Positions 44,100 to 55,400 of a DNA stretch of 64,000 bases are shown here, in pieces; the first letter of the stretch is position 1; every line of letters starts with the position of its first letter. Source of the stretch: Pseudo-nitzschia pungens (taxonomy: Eukaryota; Bacillariophyta; Bacillariophyceae; Bacillariales; Bacillariaceae); contig CM074760.1 in NCBI GenBank assembly GCA_037355855.1, positions 7,246,501 through 7,310,500 on the forward strand. Direction: 5' to 3'. The notes below the pieces were generated by a model, which saw only the letters and a program-made list of their open reading frames with translations, had not been told where the DNA came from and did not search any database. The position numbers and the translations under genes were made by a program.

Positions 44100-44890
44100 A
44101 TTCCCCAGCAGCAACTCGACGCTTCGCTGCTGTCCCCTGTATATCGACGCTTCGCTGCTGTCCCCCTGTAACGGTATATCGTCGTTTTGCCACTGCTTGC
44201 TGCTCCCCCCTGTACTGGTGTTTATGGTATCTCTTTACAGTACAAAAACAACACGTCGACCTAGCAAAACCCAATACATTATTCGCTGCTTGCTGCTGTT
44301 TGCTGTATATCGACGCGTTGCTGCTGCTTGCTGTCCCCCCCTGTAGAATAAACGCTTTGCTTCTATTTGCTACTTGCTGTTCCCCCCCTACTGTATCGCC
44401 TTTATCTCTCTTTGCAGTACATAATCCACGCGTCGAACCCAGCGAAACCCTTGTTCGCTGCTCGCTGCTTGCTGCTTGCTGCTCCCCTGTATATTGACGC
44501 TTGCTGCATATCAAGTGTTTTTGTTGTAGATTGACGCGTTGCTGCTGCTGTCCCCTGTATTATCGACGCGTTGTTGTTCGCCGTACATCAACGCGTTGCT
44601 GTCCCCTGTATTATCAACGCGTTGCTGTCCCCTGTATTATTGACGCGTTGCTGTTTGCTGTCCCCTGTATTATTGACACGTTGCTGCTTGTTGCTGCTTG
44701 CTGTCACCCCTGTATTATCGACGCGTTGCTGCTTGCTGCTGTTTGCTATCCCCCCTGTATTATCGACGCGTTGCTGCTTGCTGCTGCTTGCTGTCCCCCC
44801 CTGTATTATCGACGCGTTGCTGCTTGCTGCTGCTTGCTGTTTGTATTATCGACGCGTTGCTGCTTGCTGCTGCTTGCTGTTTGCGTTTCG
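44100..44890 (+). repeat. Satellite-like array, TATTATCGACGCGTTGCTGC unit
   Basis: More than a dozen direct units combine CCCCTGTATTATCGACGCG with TTGCTGCTTGCTGCT. Spacing varies from about 30 to 70 bp. The left part (44100-44500) is degenerate, with CTTCGCTGCTGTCCCC variants; the right part (44530-44890) is more regular. The same unit occurs in both orientations in the centre of the foldback element at 30.2-30.5 kb, so the two loci are related. Confidence 0.8.
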
Positions 44891-46488
44891 GCATTTCGAA
44901 TCGAAATTTATGTGTTTCTTTTTAAACAGTTTTTGTTTCTTAATACATATGGAGTTGTTTGTTTCTTAATACATAAGGAGTTTGTTTCTGTGTCAGAAAG
45001 TTTGTTTCTTTGAAAGTATTCTTCTCACAAGCACCTCAAGGGCGTGCGATCGCGCGTATTATGGTTGAATTTGATTGGTTAATAATTAGTCCCAAGCACT
45101 TACAATAGTGTGTCAGAGAAAGGGATCGTAAGGATTAAAACTGCACGCACATCGTTAAGAGAGGTGTCAGATACTGTTTAGATATACCAATAATAATCTC
45201 TTATTATTATTACTACGTATTTCAACTCACATCGAGCTCATAGGTTGTCTTGGCAAAACACTACCGTACGTATTACGTACGGTACGGTACGGGAACTATC
45301 ACCATTGAGGGTACAAGCAAGGGTTACGTTAAACGGGTTTGTCCTCGTGGTTGTCAAAAAATAATCGGACGCGGTTCGCATGGATTTGATAGGCCTCATA
45401 CCAGCTTCGATACGGTACTAAATTTAAACAATAACCCAAAAACGGAAACATTATGTGTCGATTCTTCTGCGAATGTACGGTAAACAACCGATTTCGGACG
45501 TATAATTAAAAAAGGTTTAACCTTACCCGTGAAAAACTATTACAGCTGATCACGTTTACCAAAATGGATCACCACGAGTGACAGCATCTTCGCTTTTTGC
45601 AATTTCTCCTTGCATACCGGCGGTAAGTTACCTTAAAAGTTAACTTACCCTAACCTTCCTTTTTTATGATAAAAAAACTATCAAAATGAAAACATATTGG
45701 GCCCTTGTGTTACACTACGTAAGTTTACCGTAACCTTAATTCTAATTTGAGAGAAAATTTGGTGCTTTTCCAACAGTTCCCGCCGTCCATGCATTTAAGT
45801 CGCTCACAAACCGAAAACAGAATGGCGGAGGTTAAGCAATTTTGGCTTAATCGTGAAAAATCCATTTAGGTAATTTTGTCTTCGACAGAGAAAATTCAAT
45901 TGAAGTTTTTCGTAGTACTACATAATTGTGACCGACACTTACAGTAACTGTAAGTTTAGCTCCAAAATGGACAAAAGTCATCTAACAATTCAAAAGTAAG
46001 TTCTACGTGTGCTTGAAAACTAACTCAAGAGGGATTCTCTCGCCCCCGTTCTTTTTCGATAAGTAATCAAGGTTTTTACCGTAAGTTACAAGCACCACGA
46101 TTACCCATCTTCCGACTAAATTCAACATACGGGTCTGTACCGCCACAGTGTAGTCCCACCCTCTTTCCATCACCCCGAACAAGTTCACGCCTTTTGAGAT
46201 AACAACTGGAAACCCTTACGGTATTTGTGTTCGAATCATTACTAGTAGAAGTACTTTCCTCGGAGTTCGAGTCCAAGAGGTCGCTACTTCCATCGACAAG
46301 ACAGCAACCGAGTGTGGACACCTCAGACTACAGCTTACTTCGATATACCGTATGACCCTGATTCTTGTCTGTGAATCTCTGAGTTGAAAGAGTTCGAGCA
46401 ACTTCACGAGTGCAATACGCAAGTACCTTGCGATATCGGTCTGGCAGCGCATACCTCTACCGAATCAGCAGCGATCGCAACGATAAAA

Positions 46489-49400
46489 ATGGAGCCGTCA
46501 CGGGAACCGGAAACTGAAGATGGTTCAACAGAAGGTTGTGATAACAACGAAGATTCCATTCTCCTATCTTCCTTCAACGCAGACATTGAAACAAACATGG
46601 GTGCTATGGATAGAGTAGAGACTTCATCGTCTAGAGAGGACCAAAAGCTAGAGGACCTTTCGCCGTATGAGACTTACGATGGTAAGAGTTCATGGCGAAG
46701 GTCTTCACGTATTTCATCAGATGCCCCATCCACGAAGGGACAGCTTGATGTGGCTCGAGATCGCAGACAGATGTTCAAAGGAACTACGCGGACTCGTAGC
46801 ATGTCCTTGCGGGATTTGATGTTCCAGAGTGATTTGTTGGGACCCATGCCTAATTCAAGCAAGGAAAGTGGCATTCAAAAGACGCAAAATCTGAGAGTCG
46901 ACGATGAGAGCAATCGGAGTCTAGCTGTTGAAGATGTCTACGCTACATCTGCAAGCAGATTGAACGATTCGACAACAGAAGCCTCGTCCGATAATTTGGA
47001 TAGCTTGACGAGTTTTGGATTCTTTCCCGATCAGAATTTCAAGAAATCTTTCCGTGACTATACAGCGAAGAGAGCTTCAGCAGATAATTTTACGATGTAC
47101 GAGAACCAAGACCAAGATGGCAGAAGGAAGTCTGTGTCTTTTGCAGAGGACGACGCTTCTCCAGACTTGTTTGAAGATAATCGGAGAATTTCAACACAGT
47201 CAGAGCAATCGCTGCTGTATGCATTGGATATTTTCAATGAATCTGCTGGCGAGCCAATTGTTTTCGACAAGTACGGTGGCAGCTACAACAGAAAGATAGA
47301 TACGATGTACGAAAAAATGTTCCAAGAAGAAGACGAGGAGGCAAGCGAAGAGTACTTTTCTGATGACGACGACGACGAGAGCGAAAGCGCCGAAAAGAAT
47401 GTGATCAAAGGATTGCTCTATTCAGCGGGTGGAATGGCTGTAGTCAGTATGATAGGGGGGATAGGGAAAATGGTCTCATCGTTCCGAAATTCAAAAGACC
47501 AGGAGGTTGGGCAAGCAGACATCGTACAGCAGGGAGCGGAAAATACTGTTGATGTCGTCCACGCAGCCGAGACATCGGCCGGTGCTATGCAGAGTACCAG
47601 TGCATCTACCGTGGTGCAGACTTCGTCGACCTCCGCGATGCAGAACGCGTCATCTCTATTGCAGACTTCTTCCGCTATTAAATCAAGCGCATCATCCACC
47701 TCTGTTTCATCAACATCTATTGCAACGTCTACCTCTTCAAGTTCGGTATCGTCGGCCAGTGCGACGGCTTCAACTTCTGCATCGACAGCTTCCACCGCGG
47801 TATCCGCTGCAACAGGGAGCTCTTCGACAGCGACAGCGTCAACGACAACGGCAGCGTCAACGACGACGGCAGCGTCAATGTCGATGTCTTCTGCAGCGTC
47901 ATCAACCACTACTGCAGCGTCAATGTCGGCATCAACCGCAGCGTCCACGGCAGCGTCCACTACAGCGTCAACCGCAGCGTCAACCGCAGCGTCAACGGCA
48001 GCGTCAACGGCAGCGTCAACGGCAGCAACAACCGCAGCATCAACCGCAGCAACAACCGCAGCATCAACCGCAGCATCAACCGCAGCAACAACCGCAGCAA
48101 CAACTGCGGCGACAACCGCAGCAACAACGGCAGCATCAACGGCAGCAACAACGGCAGCAACAACCGCAGCGTCTGCTGCTGTAAGCACCGCAGCGAGCTC
48201 AGTCGGCATGGTATCTGGGCTTGGTGCGGCTGCAACTACTGCAAGTGCTACAGGTGCCGTCAGCGTTGGTGCATCGGCTGCAGCCGCCACCGCTGCACAG
48301 TAAGTGAAACGAATGAAAAAATGTGTTCATTTTCCCATTTGCTTTTGTTTACTTCGTCTAACTTAATTTTTTTCCAAATGTACTCGATGAACGCAATCTC
48401 TTCTAGAGCTGTAGTGTTGCAGTCGTAAGTTGACATTGAGATATTAGACCTACCAAAGTTTCTCTTTACTTCTCACTTAAATGGAATCCTCACCTTATTT
48501 TGCATTCGAAATTTGTATTTCAGTATGGCTATTGGCGCTGCGAGCACAGTAGGAGCTGCCTCAGTTGCCGCAGGAACGGGTACAGCGGCAGCGGCGGCAG
48601 CGGTAGGCGTTGCAGCAGCAACAGCAACAACAGTAAGCACATCGACCACGGTTGTAAGTAACACCACGAAATACATGGACAGGTCCTTCAGGAAATTTCT
48701 GGATGCATCATTTACTATTATCATTTTACAACCAGGAATTTACTCATTGTTGATCCTGTATTGCACAACCATCTTGTTTCGATAACGAAGGCCGTGGTCG
48801 CTACTGTTGGTACCATTGGTGTCACCACTGGTGCGGGTCTTATCCTCATGCCAGCCCCGTCACCTGGCGTACAAGAAGAGATGTCATACTGTCGTAGCAA
48901 CCCAGTTCACAAAAGGGCTAGGGTAAAACTATCATTTGTAAGGGAGTCCAATCCTCGCTTAGAAAATTTAGTTGAACGAAACGACAGTTGGAGTGATTTC
49001 GGAAAAGACATCAAGCAGGTGTATAACGACGTAACCGAAGGCTGTGATGAAGTTTATCAGCGCACAATGAAAAATTGTTCCTTTCTTGACGTGGGCTTTT
49101 CGGAGAATGATAACGGTCAGATGATTGATACTCTTTGGGAAACATATGTGACATGCAACAGTTCATGTCCAATTGGTGATCCTTTGTTTGGCGTAGATGC
49201 AGAAGATCTTGTTACACGAATGTTGCAAAGTATCGATCCCTTAGACACACCAAATCAAGATTTTGCGCAAAAATCTAATGCGACAACAGAGGGTACCTTG
49301 TCAACTCTAGTACCTACATCAAATATAGAGCAAGGCAATTCTCCAAGCGGTGTGTACGTTCCCACTCGAAAAATCCCCGTGAATAAAACTGAATTTTTGG

Positions 49401-52400
49401 AGCAAATAAAGGCATTTAGTGTTTTTCCAACAAATCAAACAGAATTGCCCGAGTGGAAGCTTTCTGACGAACGCAGCGAAATGCCATCTGCTTCACTGAA
49501 GGTTTTTCTTGCTACGGAAGGGGAGGTTTCAGTTTCGGAAATGGAGAAACAATTTCTCTATACGACTGTCGACAAGCTTGATCTCTCTGATGCCAACACA
49601 AATCAAGTTACAACCCGTTCTTTACAGTCTCGTCCACAGATTTATTACTCGAGCTATTTAGGCGGTAGTCACAACTATGATGACCCCTCAGGGTTCAGAG
49701 TCACAGTAATGGGTGAAGAAGCAAAAGATACTTGTCGGTATGGAAGTTCTTGTTTTAATATGAATTTGATCATGACTGCACCGCCTTCTTCTGGTTTTGA
49801 CCCATCACGTGTAATGGATCAAACAGCAAATTCAATATCAAGAGGTGATTTTGAACAGGCTATGCAGGACGCAGGTGTTCCCATATCGTCAATTTCATCG
49901 TCAACAAGTCCATTTTCTTCCAACTCGCCGTCTTCTCACCCCAGTCTAGAGCCAAGCTTCGTGCCAAGTGGGATGCTTAGCAATGTACCGAGCGTTGTCC
50001 CAAGCAAGGTGCCAAGCGAGGTGCCAAGCAAGGTGCCAAGTGATGCGCCAAGTAATGCGCCAAGTAATGCGCCAAGCGAGATTCCGAGCGAGTTGCCAAG
50101 TGAGATCCCGAGTAGTTTGCCCAGTGATGCTCCAAGTGAGATCCCGAGCAATGTGCCAAGCCAAGTGCCAAGTGATGTACCAAGTGAGGTACCAAGCGAG
50201 ATACCAAGCGAGGTACCAAGTGAGGTGCCAAGTGAGGTGCCAAGTGAGGTGCCAAGTGAGAGGCCAAGTGAAGTACCAAGTGAAGTACCAAGTGAAGTAC
50301 CAAGTGAAGTACCAAGTGAAGTACCAAGTGAGATGCCAAGTAAGGTGCCAAGTAAGGTGCCAAGTAAGGTGCCAAGTAAGGTGCCAAGTAAGGTGCCAAG
50401 TAAGGTGCCAAGTAAGGTGCCAAGTAAGGTGCCAAGTGCGGTGCCAAGTGCAGTGCCAAGTGCGGTGCCAAGTGCGGTGCCAAGTGCGGTGCCAAGTGCG
50501 GTGCCAAGTGCGGTGCCAAGTGAGGTGCCAAGTGAGGTGCCAAGTGAGGTACCAAGTGCGGTACCAAGTGCGGTACCAAGTGAGGTTCCAAGTGCGGTTC
50601 CAAGTGCGGTTCCAAGTGCGGTACCAAGTGATGTCCCAAGCGAGGTACCAAGCGATGTACCAAGCGAGGTGCCAAGTGAGGTACCAAGCGATGTACCAAG
50701 TGATGTCCCAAGCGAGGTACCAAGCGATGTACCAAGTGAGGTACCAAGCGATGTACCAAGCGATGTACCAAGTGAAGTGCCAAGTGAGATGCCTAGTGAT
50801 GTCCCAAGTGAGGTACCTAGTTATGTACCAAGCGAGGTGCCAAGTGAGGTACCAAGCGATGTACCAAGTGAAGTGCCAAGTGAGATGCCTAGTGATGTCC
50901 CAAGTGAGATACCAAGTGATGTACCAAGTGAGGTTCCAAGTGCGGTACCAAGTGATGTCCCAAGCGAGGTACCTAGTTATGTACCAAGTGCGGTACCAAG
51001 TGAGGTACCAAGCGATGTACCAAGTGAGGTTCCAAGTGCGGTACCAAGTGATGTCCCAAGTGAGGTTCCAAGTGCGGTACCAAGTGATGTCCCAAGCGAG
51101 GTACCAAGCGATGTACCAAGTGAGGTGCCAAGTGAGGTACCAAGCGATGTACCAAGTGAAGTGCCAAGTGAGATGCCTAGTGATGTCCCAAGTGAGATAC
51201 CAAGTGATGTACCAAGTGAGGTTCCAAGTGCGGTACCAAGTGATGTCCCAAGCGAGGTACCTAGTTATGTGCCAAGTGAGGTACCAAGTGAGGTACCAAG
51301 CGATGTACCAAGTGAGGTTCCAAGTGCGGTACCAAGTGATGTCCCAAGTGAGATACCAAGTGAGGCACCAAGTGAGGTTCCAAGTGCGGTACCAAGTGAT
51401 GTCCCAAGTGAGGTTCCAAGTGCGGTACCAAGTGATGTCCCAAGCGAGGTACCAAGCGATGTACCAAGCGAGGTGCCAAGTGAGGTACCAAGCGATGTAC
51501 CAAGTGAAGTGCCAAGTGAGATGCCTAGTGATGTCCCAAGTGAGATACCAAGTGATGTACCAAGTGAGGTTCCAAGTGGGGTACCAAGTGATGTCCCAAG
51601 CGAGGTACCTAGTTATGTGCCAAGTGAGGTACCAAGTGAGGTACCAAGCAATGTACCAAGTGAGGTTCCAAGTGCGGTACCAAGTGATGTCCCAAGTGAG
51701 GTTCCAAGTGCGGTACCAAGTGATGTCCCAAGCGAGGTACCAAGCGATGTACCAAGTGAGGTACCAAGCGATGTACCAAGCGATGTACCAAGTGAAGTGC
51801 CAAGTGAGATGCCTAGTGATGTCCCAAGTGAGGTACCTAGTTATGTACCAAGCGAGGTGCCAAGTGAGGTACCAAGCGATGTACCAAGTGAAGTGCCAAG
51901 TGAGATGCCTAGTGATGTCCCAAGTGAGGTACCAAGTGATGTACCAAGTGAGGTTCCAAGTGCGGTACCAAGTGATGTCCCAAGCGAGGTACCTAGTTAT
52001 GTACCAAGTGAGGTACCAAGCGATATACCAAGTGAGGTTCCAAGTGCGGTACCAAGCGAGGTACCAAGCGAGATACCAAGTGTGATACCAAGTGATGTCC
52101 CAAGCGAGGTACCTAGTTATGTCCCAAGCGAGGAACCAAGCGAGATACCAAGCGAGGTACCAAGTGACGTACCAAGTGTGGAACCAAGCGAGATACCAAG
52201 CGAGATACCAAGTAATGTCCCAAGTGAGGTACCAAGTGAGATGCCCAGCGAGATGCCAAGTGAATTGCCAAGTGAAGTTCCAAGTAATATTCCAAGTGAT
52301 GTCCCAAGCGAGGTACCAAGTACTATTCCAAGTGATGTCCCGAGCAATTTACCAAGCGAGATGCCAAGTGAATTGCCAAGCAAGCTACCAAGCGAGGTAC

Positions 52401-55400
52401 CAAGTGAAGTGCCAAGCGATGTGCCCAGCGAGATGCCAAGTGTAATGCCAAGTGAAGTTCCAAGCAACAGTCCAAGTGATGTCCCAAGTGATATACCAAG
52501 TGTTATTCCAAGTAGTGTTCCAAGCGATTTACCAAGCGAGGTACCAAGTGAGTTGCCAAGCCAGATACCAAGCGAGGTACCGAGTGAATTGCCAAGTGAA
52601 GTTCCAAGCGAGGTACCAAGTGATGTCCCGAGCGATTTACCAAGCGAGATGCCAAGTGAATTGCCAAGCAAGCTACCAAGCGAGGTACCAAGTGAAGTGC
52701 CAAGCGATGTGCCCAGCAAGATGCCAAGTGTAATGCCAAGTGAAGTTCCAAGCAACATTCCAAGTGATGTCCCAAGTGATGTACCAAGTGTCATTCCAAG
52801 TAGTGTTCCAAGCGATTTACCAAGCGAGGTACCAAGTGAGTTGCCAAGCCAGATACCAAGCGAGCTACCAAGTGAAGTACCAAGTGAAGTGCCAAGTGAA
52901 GTGCCCAGCGAGATGCCAAGTGAAGTACCAAGTGAAGTGCCAAGTGAGGTACCAAGTGTTATTCCAAGTAATGTCCCAAGCAATGTACCAAGCGAGATAC
53001 CAAGTGTATTGCCAAGCGAGCTACCAAGTGAGGTACCAAGTGAATTGCCAAGCCATATACCAAGCGAGCTACCAAGTGAGGTACCAAGTGAAGTGCCCAG
53101 TGAGATGCCCAGTGAAGTGCCCAGTGAGATGCCAAGTGAATTGCCAAGTGAATTGCCAAGCGAGGTACCAAGTGAGGTACCAAGTGAAGTGCCCAGTGAA
53201 GTGCCCAGTGAGATGCCAAGTGAAGTTCCAAGCGACGTTCCAAGTGATGTCCCAAGTGAGGTACCAAGTACTATTCCAAGTGATGTCCCAAGTGATTTAC
53301 CAAGCGAGATGCCAAGTGAATTGCCAAGCAAGCTACCAAGCGAGGTACCAAGTGAAGTGCCAAGCGATGTGCCCAGCAAGATGCCAAGTGTAATGCCAAG
53401 TGAAGTTCCAAGCAACATTCCAAGTGATGTCCCAAGTGATGTACCAAGTGTCATTCCAAGTAGTGTTCCAAGCGATTTACCAAGCGAGGTACCAAGTGAG
53501 TTGCCAAGCCAGATACCAAGCGAGATACCAAGTGAAGTGCCAAGTGAAGTGCCCAGCGAGATGCCAAGTGAATTGCCAAGTGAGGTACCAAGTGAGGTAC
53601 CAAGTGATGTCCCAAGCGATGTACCAAGCAAGATACCAAGTTTATTGCCAAGCGAGATACCAAGTGAGGTACCAAGTGAATTGCCAAGCCAGATACCAAG
53701 CGAGATACCAAGTGTATTGCCAAGCCAGATACCAAGTGAGATACCAAGTGTATTGCCAAGCGAGCTACCAAGTGAGGTACCAAGTGATGTCCCAAGCCAG
53801 ATACCAAGCGAGCTACCAAGTGAAGTACCAAGTGAAGTGCCAAGTGAAGTGCCAAGTGAAGTGCCCAGCGAGATGCCAAGTGAAGTACCAAGTGAAGTGC
53901 CAAGTGAGGTACCAAGTGTTATTCCAAGTAATGTCCCAAGCGATGTACCAAGCGAGATACCAAGTGTATTGCCAAGCGAGCTACCAAGTGAGGTACCAAG
54001 TGAATTGCCAAGCCATATACCAAGCGAGGTACCAAGTGAAGTGCCCAGTGAGATGCCCAGTGAAGTGCCCAGTGAGATGCCAAGTGAATTGCCAAGCGAG
54101 GTACCAAGTGAGGTACCAAGTGAAGTGCCCAGTGAAGTGCCCAGTGAGATGCCAAGTGAATCGCCAAGCGAGGTACCAAGCGAGGTACCAAGTGTTATTC
54201 CAAGTAATGTCCCAAGCGAGATACCAAGCGAGATACCAAGCGAGATACCAAGCGAGATACCAAGCGAGATACCAAGCGAGATACCAAGTGAGGTACCTAG
54301 TGAATTGCCAAGCCAGATACCAAGCGAGGTACCAAGCGAGGTACCAAGTGAAGTACCAAGTGAAGTGCCAAGTGAGATGCCCAGCGAGATGCCCAGCGAG
54401 ATGCCCAGCAAGATGCCCAGCGAGATGCCAAGTGAAGTGCCAAGTGAAGTGCCAAGTGAAGTGCCAAGTGAAGTGCCAAGTGAAGTGCCAAGTGGAGTGC
54501 CAAGTGAGGTACCAAGTGAGGTACCAAGTGAGGTACCAAGTGTTATTCCAAGTAATGTCCCAAGTGATGTACCAAGCGAGATACCAAGTGTATTGCCAAG
54601 CGAGCTACCAAGTGAGGTACCAAGTGAATTGCCAAGCCATATACCAAGCGAGGTACCAAGTGAATTGCCAAGCCAGATTCCAAGTGAAGGAGAAAGCATG
54701 GACCCCAGCACGAAGCCATCCGAACTTCCATCGGAACTACCATCGGAACTACCATCTGCACTACCGTCGGAGCTACCGTCGGAGCTACCGTCGGAGCTAC
54801 CCTCGGAGCTACCCTCGGAACTACCCTCGGAACTACCCTCGGAACTACCCTCGGAACTACCCTCCGAACTACCCTCCGAACTACCCTCCGAACTACCCTC
54901 CGAACTACCCTCCGAACTACCCTCCGAACTACCCTCCGAACTACCATCCGAACTACCATCCGAACCACCATCCGAACCACCATCTGAACCACCATCTGAA
55001 CCACCATCGGGACCACCATCAGAACCACTATTTTCTGATGTTCCAAGTGAGCAACCATCAGAAGCACCGTCACGTGGGGGACCATCAGAAGCACCTTCGG
55101 GTGCACCGAGTGTCGCGACTAGACTGTCAATTTTGGGGTTTAGACAACGTCGTGCAGAAAGTATCCGCAACCGAAAAAGGCCGAGAGAAAGTCAACTCGA
55201 TGATACGTACAACAAACTTTTGGTACATCTCAGAGAGGGCTCATTCCTTGATGCTGGTATGTTTCACCTATGGGAAAAAAGAACCTTTTCCTTTTTGTCA
55301 GACACTCATTGTTTTTTTGCATCTTTGTCTCTCGTTTATCTCACACCGTATCAATATCATAGATGACAAACACCTTGTTGGCGCTATCCCAACTGCAATT

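Larger units (their letters stand above)
41168..46488. other. Gene-poor, repeat-rich interval of 5.3 kb
   Basis: No credible gene was found. Open frames at 43.5-45.0 kb arise from simple repeats and appear on both strands. Contents left to right: ACT/AGT palindromic microsatellites (about 41790-41834, 42184-42202, 42333-42362); GGTAAGG-type palindromes (42540-42775); a 405-bp inverted-repeat element; short GTCAGATAC repeats (43211, 43232, 45168); a degenerate GAAACGCTGGAAC tandem; a GACGCGTTGCTGC satellite; then more palindromes (45600-45740, 46070-46090). The last few hundred bases should hold the promoter of the giant gene. Confidence 0.6.

Noticed and set aside
43497..45013. Open frames of 120-205 codons on both strands in the 43.5-45 kb block
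   Set aside because: Generated by simple tandem repeats; Cys/Leu/Ala repeats with no domain and overlapping both strands.
45250..45483. 77-codon plus-strand frame
   Set aside because: Non-ATG start, within palindrome-rich gap, no domain; likely chance.
47418..48290. 290-codon antisense frame (Ala/Val/Asp-rich) over the Ser/Ala/Thr stretch
   Set aside because: Mirror of GCA/ACA triplet repeats in the giant gene; no independent support.
49968..52085. 705-codon second forward frame through the array (Gln/Arg/Cys/Tyr-rich), with similar frames to 55.5 kb
   Set aside because: By-product of the same 12-bp periodicity. The frame giving PSEV joins in phase to both flanking non-repeat regions and to the LRR exons; this one does not.
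49951..54688. CRISPR-like array
   Set aside because: The 12-bp periodicity is a coding tetrapeptide repeat without spacers; the genome is eukaryotic.
52117..55170. 1,017-codon open frame antisense to the tetrapeptide array (Gly-Thr-Ser-Leu repeats)
   Set aside because: It is the mirror of the 12-bp repeat. The unit has no stop in that frame, so openness is automatic; it has no start context or non-repeat domain.
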